NCBI RefSeq assembly: GCF_017565645.3
Contig: NZ_CP086136.1
Location: 10,275,501-10,339,500, forward strand
Direction of reading: 5' to 3'
DNA length: 64,000 bases
From: Bradyrhizobium barranii subsp. barranii
GTDB taxonomy: Bacteria > Pseudomonadota > Alphaproteobacteria > Rhizobiales > Xanthobacteraceae
Part shown: piece after piece, positions 7,032 to 15,761 of the stretch
How the letters are laid out: each line of letters opens with the position of its first letter
How positions within the stretch are numbered: position 1 is the stretch's first letter
Translations under genes and position numbers: made by a program
Notes under the pieces: model-generated
Databases searched by the model: none
Told to the model about the DNA's origin: nothing
Seen by the model: only the letters and a program-made list of their open reading frames with translations

Positions 7032-8531
7032 GTGGATGGGGTGCTAGAACGGCACGTATCGAGTGAACGCCGCCGCCTGCGGGCTGCGCCGGCAGCGCTG
7101 TGCCTCGTGCTGGGCTCAGCCCTTGCCGGTTGCGGCGACATGAACCGGTTCCAGACCGCAGCAGCCCCGCCGACCGTGGCGATGCCCAAGCCGAAACCGG
7201 CCGTCGCGCAGACCCCCGCCACCGAAAAGGAGCACGAGCGCATCCTGGCGAGCTATGGCGGCACCTATGACGACCCCAGGCTCGAATCGCTCGTCAGCAA
7301 GACCGTCGACCGACTCGTCGCGGCGTCCGACCGCCCCGACCAGGGCTACAAGGTCACCATTCTCAATTCCGGCGCGGTGAACGCGTTCGCGCTGCCGAAC
7401 GGCCAGCTCTATGTCACCCGCGGCCTGCTCGCGCTCGCCAGCGACACCTCGGAATTGTCCTCCGTGCTCAGCCACGAGATGGCGCATGTGCTGTCCAAGC
7501 ACGCCGCGATGCGCGAGGACCAGGCGCGCCAGGCTGCGATCGTGACCCGCGTCGTCACCGACATGAGCAACGATCCCGATCTCACCGCGCTTGCACTGGC
7601 CAAGACCAAGCTCACCATGGCGAGCTTTTCGCGCAACCAGGAGTTCGAGGCCGACGGCATCGGCGTCGGCCTTTCCGCCAAGGCACATTTCGACCCCTAT
7701 GGCGCCGCCCGCTTCCTGTCGGCGATGGAGCGCAATGCCGAGCTCAAGGTCGGCAAGACCTCGCTCGATCCGCGCGCGCAGGATTTCACCTCGTCGCATC
7801 CGGCCACCCCCGAGCGCGTGCAGAATGCGCAGACCATCGCACGGCAATATGCGGCGCCCGAGGGCGCCGAGCGTGACCGCGAGACCTACCTCGCCGCGAT
7901 CGACAACCTCGTCTATGGCGAAGATCCCAGCGAAGGTTTTGTGCGCGGCCGGCGTTTCCTGCACCCGAAACTCGGCTTCACCTTCCAGGCGCCGGACAAT
8001 TTCACGCTCGACAACACCGCGCAGGCGGTGATCGGCGTGCGCGACGGCGGCTCGCAGGCGATGCGCTTCGATGTCGTGAGGGTGCCTGCCGAGCAGTCGC
8101 TGGGCGATTACCTGAATTCCGGCTGGATGGAGGGCGTCGAGAAGGCCTCCACCGAAGACATCACCATCAACGGCTTTCCGGCTGCGTCCGCCACCGCCAA
8201 GGGCGATCAGTGGCAGTTCAAGGTCTATGCGTTGCGCTTCGGCAGCGACGTCTATCGCTTCATCTTCGCGGCTCGGCAGAAATCGACCGAGAGCGAGCGC
8301 AACGCGCGCGAGACCGTCAATTCATTCCGCCGCCTGACGCTCGACGAAATCCAGGCCGCGCGCCCCCTGCGCATCAAGGTCATCACCGTGCAGCCCGGCG
8401 ACACCGTGGAATCGCTCTCCCACCGCATGGCCGGCGTCGATCATCCCGCCGAACGCTTCCGCGTGCTCAACGGGCTCGATCGCACCGCGCAGGTGAAGGT
8501 GCGGGATCGCGTGAAGGTCGTGGCGGATTGA
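7032..8531 (+). CDS. M48-family metalloprotease, lipoprotein, with C-terminal LysM-like domain
   Basis: 499 residues from a GTG. A lipobox-like LGSALAGC ends near residue 34, pointing to an outer-membrane or periplasmic lipoprotein. The zinc site HEMAH at about 148-152 is in SHEMAHVLSKH, and the second zinc glutamate is in FEADGIGVGL, as in BepA/Loi-type M48 proteases. The last ~55 residues (IKVITVQPGDTVESLSHRM onward) resemble a peptidoglycan-binding LysM fold. The likely role is envelope protein quality control. Start choice is uncertain: the N-terminal arginine-rich part is long for a lipoprotein signal, and an inner GTG could serve. Confidence 0.87.
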   Translation: MDGVLERHVSSERRRLRAAPAALCLVLGSALAGCGDMNRFQTAAAPPTVAMPKPKPAVAQTPATEKEHERILASYGGTYDDPRLESLVSKTVDRLVAASDRPDQGYKVTILNSGAVNAFALPNGQLYVTRGLLALASDTSELSSVLSHEMAHVLSKHAAMREDQARQAAIVTRVVTDMSNDPDLTALALAKTKLTMASFSRNQEFEADGIGVGLSAKAHFDPYGAARFLSAMERNAELKVGKTSLDPRAQDFTSSHPATPERVQNAQTIARQYAAPEGAERDRETYLAAIDNLVYGEDPSEGFVRGRRFLHPKLGFTFQAPDNFTLDNTAQAVIGVRDGGSQAMRFDVVRVPAEQSLGDYLNSGWMEGVEKASTEDITINGFPAASATAKGDQWQFKVYALRFGSDVYRFIFAARQKSTESERNARETVNSFRRLTLDEIQAARPLRIKVITVQPGDTVESLSHRMAGVDHPAERFRVLNGLDRTAQVKVRDRVKVVAD

Positions 8532-8578
8532 CGCGCGCTTAGCGCGAACGCGGGATCTCGGGCCACAAAGACAGTGCC

Positions 8579-8667
8579 GTAGGGTGGGCAAAGGCGCGTA
8601 GCGCCGTGCCCACGATCCGTAATGATAGCGACAGATGGTGGGCACGCTTCGCTTTGCCCACCCTACG
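8579..8667. repeat. Palindromic intergenic repeat (GTAGGGTGGGCAAAG family), copy 2
   Basis: GTAGGGTGGGCAAAGGCGCG at the left and CGCTTTGCCCACCCTACG at the right are inverted copies. It fills the gap between the convergent M48 protease and cytochrome c genes. Same family as 4711-4803 and 52542-52635. Confidence 0.85.
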
Positions 8668-8684
8668 AGACCTGCTCTGCCGAC

Positions 8685-9098
8685 CTACCGCGCCTTTTCC
8701 TTCAGAAACGCGATGATATCAGCACGATCCCGCGCGTCCGGGACGTCGAAAAACATCTTGGTTTCCGGCACCATGGCCTGCGGTCCGGCCAGCCATTTGT
8801 CGAGATTGTCCTCGGTCCAGACGATCCCTGAGTTCTTCAGATCGGCCGAATAGTCATAGTCGGGCACGCTGCCCGCCTTGCGACCGACCACGCCCTTGTG
8901 CATCGGGCCGACAGCGTTCTCATTGATGGAGTGACAATCTGCGCAGCCCTTGTAGAGCGTTTGGCCGCGCGCGGCGTTGCCGGTGGCGTGGGCAAGCCCG
9001 GTCGAGAAAGCGATCGCGACGATGGTGAGGACCAGGCTTACGGTGAGGACTAGGCTTGCAAAACTTTGCTGGTGGACGGGATTGGACCGGACGTTCAT
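8685..9098 (-). CDS. Class I cytochrome c (c2-like), exported
   Basis: 137 residues with a long hydrophobic N-terminal signal or anchor (about residues 13-38, ending GLAHA). The haem site CADCH is at 52-56 and the likely axial methionine is in VPETKMFF near 116. The last residues DIIAFLKEKAR are the usual C-terminal helix. It is a periplasmic electron carrier of the c2 or membrane-anchored type; whether the signal is cleaved is not certain. It ends beside the palindromic repeat and is separated by 72 bases from the MFS gene upstream on the same strand. Confidence 0.88.
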   Translation of the reverse strand: MNVRSNPVHQQSFASLVLTVSLVLTIVAIAFSTGLAHATGNAARGQTLYKGCADCHSINENAVGPMHKGVVGRKAGSVPDYDYSADLKNSGIVWTEDNLDKWLAGPQAMVPETKMFFDVPDARDRADIIAFLKEKAR

Positions 9099-9170
9099 GA
9101 GATCTCCTGCTTGCGTCGCCGCAAACAGGATCGTCCGGCCTGAATTTTATTCCCGTCCGCTGGACGCGGT

Positions 9171-10499
9171 TTAAGCGCCCGCGTCCATGTCGCCCGCCTC
9201 GCGCTGGCCGCTGAGCCAGAGTGCGAGCAGCGTCCAGAACGCGCCTGACAGCAGATACGCACCCGACGCGATGACGCCGAGATTGGTGGCGAGCAGAAGC
9301 GCCACCAGCGGCGCGAAGCCGGCACCGAACAGCCAGGCCATATCCGAGGTCAGCGCGGACGCCGTGTAGCGGTACGCCTGCCGGAAGTTCGAGGCGATCG
9401 CGCCCGAGGACTGGCCGAAGGAGAGACCCAGCAGGATGAAACCGATCACCATGTAGATGGTCTCACCGAACGCGCCGGCATCGAGCAGCTGCGGAGCAAA
9501 ACCGCTGTAGATGGCGATCGCGATTGCCGATCCCATCAGCAGCGATTTGCGGCCGACGCGGTCGGCGATGATGCCGGAGGCCACGATCGCCGCGACGCCG
9601 AACACGGCGGCGACGATCTCGATGATCAGGAAGCGCACCGGGCTTTCGCGGGTGAACAGGAACACCCAGGACAGCGGAAACACCGTGACCATGTGGAACA
9701 GCGCGAAGCTTGCGAGCGGCGCGAATGCACCGAGCATGATGTTCTGGCCTTCGCGCGCGACGGTCTCGGAGATGCGCGCGGGCTGCAATTCGCGGGTCTC
9801 GAACAACGAGGCATATTCTTCCGTCGTCACCATGCGCAGGCGCGCGAACAGCGCCACGACGTTGATGGCGAAGGCGACGAAGAACGGATAGCGCCAGCCC
9901 CAGTCGAAGAAGTCGTCGGCCGAGAGGTTACCGGCGAAATAGGCGAACAGCGCGCTCGCCACGATCAGGCCGAGCGGGGCGCCTAATTGCGGAACCATCG
10001 CATACCAGCCGCGCTTGGAGGGCGGCGCGTTCAGGGCCAGCAGCGAAGCCATACCGTCCCAGGCGCCGCCCCAGGCCAGACCCTGCGCGATACGCGCCAG
10101 CGCCAGCAGCCAGATCGCGGCGCTGCCGATGTCGTGATAGCCGGGCAGAAACGCGAGCGCGACTGTGGCGGTGCCGAGCAGAAACAGCGCCGAGACCAGC
10201 TTGGCGGTTTTGCCGTACTCGCGATCGACCGTCATGAAAATGACGGTTCCGATCGGCCGGGCCACGAATGCTAGCGCGAAGATCATGAAGGAATAGAGGG
10301 TGCCGGTCAGCTCGCTGGTGAACGGGAACACCAGGCGCGGGAATACGATCACCGAGGCGATCGCGTAGACGAAGAAGTCGAAGAATTCCGAGGTGCGGCC
10401 GATGATGACGCCGATGGCGATTTCGCCGGGACTGGCCTGGTCGTGGCCATGCTCGCCCGAGTGGAGGTCTGCCATTGCGGGGGTCTGTGCCGTCGCCAT
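9171..10499 (-). CDS. MFS transporter, metabolite:H+ symporter type
   Basis: About 442 residues with 12 predicted membrane spans. The first span, FFDFFVYAIASVIVFPRLVF, and the RPIGTVIF and GRKSLLMG loop motifs fit the MHS (sugar/dicarboxylate-like) branch of the major facilitator superfamily. The longer frame reaches 10652, but the segment before 10499 crosses the palindrome at 10592-10614, and the ATG at 10499 gives a normal N-terminus (MATAQTPAMADLHSGEHGHD, His-rich). It is divergent from cyoA, so the 182-base gap holds both promoters. The substrate is unknown. Confidence 0.85.
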   Translation of the reverse strand: MATAQTPAMADLHSGEHGHDQASPGEIAIGVIIGRTSEFFDFFVYAIASVIVFPRLVFPFTSELTGTLYSFMIFALAFVARPIGTVIFMTVDREYGKTAKLVSALFLLGTATVALAFLPGYHDIGSAAIWLLALARIAQGLAWGGAWDGMASLLALNAPPSKRGWYAMVPQLGAPLGLIVASALFAYFAGNLSADDFFDWGWRYPFFVAFAINVVALFARLRMVTTEEYASLFETRELQPARISETVAREGQNIMLGAFAPLASFALFHMVTVFPLSWVFLFTRESPVRFLIIEIVAAVFGVAAIVASGIIADRVGRKSLLMGSAIAIAIYSGFAPQLLDAGAFGETIYMVIGFILLGLSFGQSSGAIASNFRQAYRYTASALTSDMAWLFGAGFAPLVALLLATNLGVIASGAYLLSGAFWTLLALWLSGQREAGDMDAGA

Positions 10500-10591
10500 T
10501 CGTGCGCCCTTAACGTCCTGAAAACCAAAGCCGACCGCCCGGCGGGGCGCCAGGCAATCTGCCCCTGTCTGACCCAACATTCCGCACTGCA

Positions 10592-10614
10592 ACATTGGAC
10601 AAATTGTCCAATGT
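10592..10614. promoter_or_regulatory. Perfect 23-bp palindrome between the MFS gene and cyoA
   Basis: The arms ACATTGGACAA and TTGTCCAATGT flank one central A and match perfectly. It lies 68 bases upstream of the proposed cyoA GTG and 93 bases upstream of the MFS start, where a shared operator would sit. It resembles the symmetric sites of dimeric repressors, but I cannot assign a regulator. Confidence 0.6.
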
Positions 10615-10681
10615 CCGGATTGCTGCGCCGCAGCTACCCCTTGGGCCCGCAAAGGAAACTCATTCTCATAAGGCTCGGCCC

Positions 10682-11842
10682 GTGTCCCGTCTCAAGATCC
10701 TGGCGCTGCTACCCCTGGCAGCTGCGCTCAGCGGCTGCAACTACGTCGTGCTGGCGCCTGCCGGCGATATCGCAGCGCAACAGCGCGACCTCGTCATCAT
10801 CTCCACCGTCCTGATGCTCCTGATCGTCGTCCCCGTGATGGCGTTGACGGTGCTGTTCGCCTGGCGCTACCGCCAGTCCAACACCTCGGCCCGCTACGAG
10901 CCGGATTGGGACCACTCGACCAAGCTTGAGCTGGTGATCTGGTCGGCGCCGCTGCTGATCATCATCTGCCTAGGCGCGCTGACCTGGATGGGCACGCATC
11001 TGCTCGACCCCTATCGCAACATCGGCCGCATCCATGCGGAACGCGCCGTGGACCAGTCCAAGGCTCCGCTCGTCGTCGATGTCGTCGCGCTCGACTGGAA
11101 GTGGCTCTTCATCTACCCCGATTACGGCATCGCTACCGTCAACGAGCTCGCCGCGCCGGTCGACCGCCCGATCAACTTCCACATCACCGCCTCCTCGGTG
11201 ATGAACTCGTTCTACATCCCCGCACTCGCCGGTCAGATCTACGCAATGCCGGGCATGGAGACGTCGCTCCACGCCGTGATCAACCACGCCGGCACCTACA
11301 AGGGTTTTTCGGCGAACTACAGCGGCGCCGGCTTCTCCGGCATGCACTTCAACTTCAAGGGCCTCGACGACAAGGGCTTTGACGCCTGGATCGCGCAGGC
11401 CAAATCAGCCGGCGGCTCGCTCGGCCGCGCCGAATATCTCCAGCTCGAAAAGCCGAGCGAGAACGAGCCGGTGCGCCGCTGGGGCACCGTCGATTCCGAC
11501 CTCTACCGCCTGATCCTCAACATGTGCGTCGAGACCGGCAAGATGTGCCAGAGCGAGATGATGGCGATCGACGCCAAGGGCGGCAACGGCCATGAGGGCC
11601 TGAACAACACCCTGCCGCTGGCCTACGACAAGTACGCCCGCCGCGGCAGCCCGCTCGGGCCGGAGCCGACCTTCGTCGCCGGCACCTGCACGCCCGATGC
11701 GCCGCAGGGCAGGACCACCGCCTCCATCACGGCACCCGCCGACACCGCGCCGCTGCTCGGTGCCGGCCTGAAGCGGCCGATCTTCACGCCGCTGAAGTCC
11801 TCGTCCTTCTTCCTCGGACAACGTCCGAAGTCAGACTCCTAA
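10682..11842 (+). CDS. cyoA: Cytochrome o ubiquinol oxidase subunit II
   Basis: About 386 residues from a [22 protein letters not shown] is a lipoprotein signal with lipobox LSGC. Two transmembrane helices follow (about 30-60 and 75-98), then the cupredoxin domain. Where cytochrome c oxidases carry the CuA cysteines, this protein reads [13 protein letters not shown] with no cysteine pair, so it is a quinol oxidase. The C-terminal COX-aromatic region is present. A longer frame starts at 10595 inside the operator palindrome and would place about 30 odd residues before the signal, so the GTG is preferred. First gene of cyoABCD. Confidence 0.92.
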   Translation: MSRLKILALLPLAAALSGCNYVVLAPAGDIAAQQRDLVIISTVLMLLIVVPVMALTVLFAWRYRQSNTSARYEPDWDHSTKLELVIWSAPLLIIICLGALTWMGTHLLDPYRNIGRIHAERAVDQSKAPLVVDVVALDWKWLFIYPDYGIATVNELAAPVDRPINFHITASSVMNSFYIPALAGQIYAMPGMETSLHAVINHAGTYKGFSANYSGAGFSGMHFNFKGLDDKGFDAWIAQAKSAGGSLGRAEYLQLEKPSENEPVRRWGTVDSDLYRLILNMCVETGKMCQSEMMAIDAKGGNGHEGLNNTLPLAYDKYARRGSPLGPEPTFVAGTCTPDAPQGRTTASITAPADTAPLLGAGLKRPIFTPLKSSSFFLGQRPKSDS

Positions 11843-11853
11843 AGAGAGCTCGC

Positions 11854-13851
11854 ATGTCTCCTGATCTTCTCAAGCTCATCTTCGGCCGTCTCGGCCTCGA
11901 TTCGCTGCCGCTGCACGAGCCGATCCTGGTCGGCACCTTCGTGATGGTGGCGCTCGGCGGCGGCGCACTGTTCGCCGGCATCACCTATTTCCGCCTCTGG
12001 GGCTATCTGTGGCGCGAGTGGTTCACCACCGTGGACCACAAGCGCATCGGCATCATGTACATGATCCTCGGCATCGTGATGCTGCTGCGCGGCTTCGCAG
12101 ACGCGCTGATGATGCGCGCACAACAAGCACTCGCGTTCGGCGGCTCCGAAGGCTTCCTCCCCGCCCATCACTATGACCAGGTCTTCACTGCCCATGGCGT
12201 GATCATGATCTTCTTCGTGGCGATGCCGCTGGTTACGGGCCTGATGAACTATGTCGTACCGCTCCAGATCGGGGCACGCGACGTTTCATTCCCGTTCCTG
12301 AACAATTTCAGCTTCTGGATGACGGTCGGCGGCGCGGTGCTGGTGATGGCTTCGCTGTTCATCGGCGAATTCGCCCGCACCGGCTGGCTGGCCTATCCGC
12401 CGCTGTCGAACATCGGCTACAGTCCTGACGTCGGCGTCGACTATTACATCTGGGCGCTGCAGGTCGCAGGCGTCGGCACGACCTTATCCGGCATCAACCT
12501 GATCTGCACCATCGTCAAGCTGCGCTGTCCCGGCATGACCATGATGAAGATGCCGGTGTTCACCTGGACCGCGCTCTGCACCAACATCCTGATCGTCGCC
12601 TCCTTCCCCGTCCTGACCGTCGTGCTCGCGCTGCTCTCGCTTGACCGCTACGTCGGCACCAACTTCTTCACGAACGATTTCGGCGGCAGCCCGATGATGT
12701 ACGTGAACCTGATCTGGATCTGGGGTCATCCCGAGGTCTACATTCTGGTTCTCCCCGCCTTCGGCATCTTCTCGGAAGTGACCTCGACCTTCTCCGGCAA
12801 GCGGCTGTTCGGCTACACCTCGATGGTCTACGCCACGGTGGTCATCACCATCCTGTCGTACCTGGTCTGGCTGCACCACTTCTTCACGATGGGCTCGGGC
12901 GCCAGCGTCAACTCGTTCTTCGGCATCACCACGATGATCATCTCGATCCCGACGGGCGCGAAGATGTTCAACTGGTTGTTCACGATGTATCGCGGCCGCA
13001 TCCGCTTCGAGCTGCCGATGCTGTGGACGATCGCCTTCATGCTGACCTTCGTGCTCGGCGGCATGACCGGCGTGCTGCTCGCAGTGCCGCCGGCCGACTT
13101 CGTCCTGCACAACAGCCTGTTCCTGATCGCGCACTTTCACAACGTGATCATCGGCGGCGTGGTGTTCGGCGCGTTCGCCGGCATCAACTACTGGTTCCCG
13201 AAGGCATTCGGCTTCAAGCTCGATCCGTTCTGGGGCAAGCTGTCGTTCTGGTTCTGGGTCACCGGCTTCTACATGGCCTTCATGCCGCTCTATGTGCTCG
13301 GCCTGATGGGCGTGACCCGCCGCCTGCGCGTGTTCGACGATCCGTCCTTGCAGATCTGGTTCGTCATCGCCGCGATCGGCGCCGGCCTGGTCTTCCTCGG
13401 CATCCTCTGCATGCTGATGCAGTTCGCAGTCAGCTTCCTCAAGCGCGAGCAGCTCAAGGACGTCACCGGCGATCCCTGGGATGCACGCACGCTGGAATGG
13501 GCGACCTCCTCGCCCCCGCCGGACTACAACTTCGCCTTCACCCCCGTCGTTCACGACAATGACGCGTGGTGGGACATGAAGAAGCGCGGCTATCAGCGTC
13601 CGCTCTTGGGGTTCAAGCCGATCCACATGCCCAGCAGCACCGGCACCGGCATCATCCTCGCCGGCCTCGCCACCGCGATGGGATTCGGCCTGATCTGGTA
13701 CATCTGGTGGCTTGCCGCCGTGAGCTTCATCGCGATGCTCGCCGTCGGCATCGGTCACACCTTCAACTATCACCGCGACTTCGACATCCCGGCCGACGAC
13801 GTCATCCGGACCGAGGACGCGCGCACCAAACTGCTCGCCGGAGCCAAGTAA
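11854..13851 (+). CDS. cyoB: Cytochrome o ubiquinol oxidase subunit I
   Basis: 665 residues of the haem-copper oxidase subunit I family. The low-spin haem ligand is in [11 protein letters not shown]. CuB ligands are in [15 protein letters not shown] (with the cross-linked tyrosine) and WLHHFFT, and the high-spin haem ligand and last low-spin ligand are in [12 protein letters not shown]. The K- and D-channel regions look intact. It pumps protons while passing electrons from ubiquinol to oxygen. It starts 11 bases after the cyoA stop with GAGAGCTC before the ATG. The length is the usual one for CyoB. Confidence 0.96.
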   Translation: MSPDLLKLIFGRLGLDSLPLHEPILVGTFVMVALGGGALFAGITYFRLWGYLWREWFTTVDHKRIGIMYMILGIVMLLRGFADALMMRAQQALAFGGSEGFLPAHHYDQVFTAHGVIMIFFVAMPLVTGLMNYVVPLQIGARDVSFPFLNNFSFWMTVGGAVLVMASLFIGEFARTGWLAYPPLSNIGYSPDVGVDYYIWALQVAGVGTTLSGINLICTIVKLRCPGMTMMKMPVFTWTALCTNILIVASFPVLTVVLALLSLDRYVGTNFFTNDFGGSPMMYVNLIWIWGHPEVYILVLPAFGIFSEVTSTFSGKRLFGYTSMVYATVVITILSYLVWLHHFFTMGSGASVNSFFGITTMIISIPTGAKMFNWLFTMYRGRIRFELPMLWTIAFMLTFVLGGMTGVLLAVPPADFVLHNSLFLIAHFHNVIIGGVVFGAFAGINYWFPKAFGFKLDPFWGKLSFWFWVTGFYMAFMPLYVLGLMGVTRRLRVFDDPSLQIWFVIAAIGAGLVFLGILCMLMQFAVSFLKREQLKDVTGDPWDARTLEWATSSPPPDYNFAFTPVVHDNDAWWDMKKRGYQRPLLGFKPIHMPSSTGTGIILAGLATAMGFGLIWYIWWLAAVSFIAMLAVGIGHTFNYHRDFDIPADDVIRTEDARTKLLAGAK

Positions 13852-14481
13852 ATGACTGTCGCTGTCAATCCTACCCAAACCGGCGAGCCGGTCTTCTATC
13901 TCGCCGACGAACACCCGCATCCGGAAGGCTACAGCACCCCGCTCGGCTTCTGGATCTACCTGATGAGCGACTGCCTCATCTTTGCGATGCTGTTCGCCGC
14001 CTTCGGCGTGCTCGGCGGCAACTACGCCGCCGGCCCCGCCCCGAAGGACCTGTTCGAGCTGCCGCTGGTCGCGGTGAACACCTCGATGCTGCTGCTATCG
14101 TCGATCACCTATGGCTTTGCCATGCTGACGATGCAGCAGAACAAGATCGCCCAGACCCAGATGTGGCTGGCGATCACCGGCCTGTTCGGCCTCACCTTCA
14201 TCGGCATCGAGCTCTCCGAGTTCGCCCACATGATCCATGAAGGGGCGACCCCGCAGCGCAGCGCCTTCCTGTCCTCGTTCTTCACGCTGGTCGGCACCCA
14301 CGGCCTGCACGTCTCCTGCGGCCTGATCTGGCTGGTGACGCTGATGGTGCAGGTCTGGAAGTTCGGCCTGATCGAAGCCAACCGCCGCCGCCTGATGTGC
14401 CTGTCGATGTTCTGGCACTTCCTGGACGTGGTCTGGATCGGCGTCTTCACCTTCGTCTATCTCCTGGGAGTTCTGCGATGA
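13852..14481 (+). CDS. cyoC: Cytochrome o ubiquinol oxidase subunit III
   Basis: 209 residues with five predicted transmembrane helices, the length of CyoC and not of the seven-helix CoxC. THGLHVSCGLIW and WHFLDVVWIGVFTFVYL are family signatures. The ATG directly abuts the cyoB stop (no gap) and its TGA overlaps the cyoD ATG in ATGA at 14478-14481, so translation is tightly coupled. Confidence 0.95.
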   Translation: MTVAVNPTQTGEPVFYLADEHPHPEGYSTPLGFWIYLMSDCLIFAMLFAAFGVLGGNYAAGPAPKDLFELPLVAVNTSMLLLSSITYGFAMLTMQQNKIAQTQMWLAITGLFGLTFIGIELSEFAHMIHEGATPQRSAFLSSFFTLVGTHGLHVSCGLIWLVTLMVQVWKFGLIEANRRRLMCLSMFWHFLDVVWIGVFTFVYLLGVLR

Positions 14482-14858
14482 ACACCGATACCCACGCCGC
14501 CCACGCGGACGGCCATCACCACGGCGACGACCACGCCCACGGCACGTTCTCGACCTACATGCTCGGCTTCGTGCTCTCGGTCGTGCTGACCGCGATCCCG
14601 TTCTGGCTGGTGATGAGCGGCGCGCTGCCGAGCAAGCAGATCACCGCACTGGTCATCATGGCCTTCGCGGTCGTGCAGATCGTCGTGCACATGATCTACT
14701 TCCTGCATATGAACACCAAGTCCGAGAACGGCTGGAGCATGATGGCGCTGATCTTCACCATCGTCATGGTGGTGATCGCGCTGTCCGGTTCGCTGTGGGT
14801 GATGAACCACCTCAACAGCAACATGATGCCGATGCACCAGATGACGGGAATGAAGTGA
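14478..14858 (+). CDS. cyoD: Cytochrome o ubiquinol oxidase subunit IV
   Basis: 126 residues with a His-rich N-terminus (AHADGHHHGDDHAHG) and three membrane helices, as in the COX4_pro/CyoD family; the YFLHMNTKSENGWSMM stretch is typical. The start at 14478 overlaps the cyoC stop by four bases. Its stop lies inside the first unit of a 17-bp tandem repeat (14852-14919) that runs up to the surf1 start. Confidence 0.93.
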   Translation: MNTDTHAAHADGHHHGDDHAHGTFSTYMLGFVLSVVLTAIPFWLVMSGALPSKQITALVIMAFAVVQIVVHMIYFLHMNTKSENGWSMMALIFTIVMVVIALSGSLWVMNHLNSNMMPMHQMTGMK

Positions 14859-14919
14859 GCGCGACTCCGAAGTGAGCAGGGCTTGGAAGTGAGCAAGGCT
14901 TGAACGTGAGCAAGGCTTG
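14852..14919. repeat. Four 17-bp tandem repeats at the cyoD/surf1 junction
   Basis: Units start at 14852, 14869, 14886 and 14903 with consensus GAAGTGAGCAAGGCTTG; the first unit keeps only the first nine bases. Units 2-4 each carry a GTG (14872, 14889, 14906), in three different frames because 17 is not a multiple of three. The first unit contains the cyoD TGA, and the last holds the GTG that probably starts surf1. Confidence 0.85.
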
Positions 14920-15754
14920 GACCGTGACAGGCAGGGACAAGGGCGCGCGCCGCAAGGCTGCGCGTCCGCGCCTGTGGCTCACGGTCCTCTCGCTCACGGC
15001 CTTTGCACTTCTGATCGCACTCGGCGTCTGGCAGATCGAACGGCGCGCCTGGAAGCTGGCGCTGATCGACCGCGTCGAGCAGCGCGTCCATGCCCCGGCC
15101 CAGCCGATCCCGTCGCCCGCGGCCTGGCCGGCCGTCTCCACCGCAAACGACGAATACAGGCACGTCAGCCTCACCGGCCGCTTCCTGCATGACCGCGAGA
15201 CGCTGGTTCAGGCCGTCACCGAGGAAGGCCCCGGCTATTGGGTGCTGACGCCGCTTCAGCGCGGCGACGGCACGCTGGTCCTGGTCAATCGCGGCTTCGT
15301 GCCGTCCGAGCGGCGCGACGCATCGACGCGCCAGAACGGCAATCCGGACGGCCAGGTCGAGATCACGGGCCTGCTCCGCATGACGGAGCCGAAGGGCGGA
15401 TTCTTGCGGAACAACGTGCCCCAGCACAACCGCTGGTACTCGCGGGATGTCGCCGCGATTGCGGCAGCGCGCGGCCTCGACCATGTCGCACCCTTTTTCG
15501 TCGATGCTGACGCCGGATCACAAACCACCAGCGGCCCGATCGGCGGATTGACCGTGATCAGCTTTCCCAATAACCACCTGATCTACGCGCTGACGTGGTT
15601 TGCCCTGGCTTTCATGCTGGCGGGTAAACTTTTCGTCACATTCGGCGGCGGGCTGTTCCGCCGCAAGCGCTTCGTCCACGAACCGGCCGGCGGCTCCGAT
15701 GCCACCGCCCGCAGGACGGGATCAGATGCTGGAACGATCGTCGAATCTACCTGA
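14906..15754 (+). CDS. SURF1-family oxidase assembly protein
   Basis: About 282 residues with a transmembrane helix at each end (LWLTVLSLTAFALLIALGVW near residues 24-43 and YALTWFALAFMLAGKLFV near 228-245) and the periplasmic SURF1 domain between. YRHVSLTGRFLHD and VLVNRGFVP are family motifs. It would help insert haem into the quinol oxidase encoded just upstream. The start is at the GTG in the last tandem repeat; a TTG at 14900 is the only other nearby in-frame choice. Its end overlaps the upstream candidate starts of the sensor kinase. Confidence 0.9.
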   Translation: MSKAWTVTGRDKGARRKAARPRLWLTVLSLTAFALLIALGVWQIERRAWKLALIDRVEQRVHAPAQPIPSPAAWPAVSTANDEYRHVSLTGRFLHDRETLVQAVTEEGPGYWVLTPLQRGDGTLVLVNRGFVPSERRDASTRQNGNPDGQVEITGLLRMTEPKGGFLRNNVPQHNRWYSRDVAAIAAARGLDHVAPFFVDADAGSQTTSGPIGGLTVISFPNNHLIYALTWFALAFMLAGKLFVTFGGGLFRRKRFVHEPAGGSDATARRTGSDAGTIVEST

Positions 15755-15761
15755 CGACGGA

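Noticed and set aside
10595..10681. Longer cyoA start at 10595
   Set aside because: It lies inside the operator palindrome and gives about 30 residues before the lipoprotein signal; the GTG at 10682 fits better.
12484..13920. Long minus-strand frame opposite cyoB
   Set aside because: It is an antisense shadow in GC-rich codons; cyoB on the plus strand is certain.
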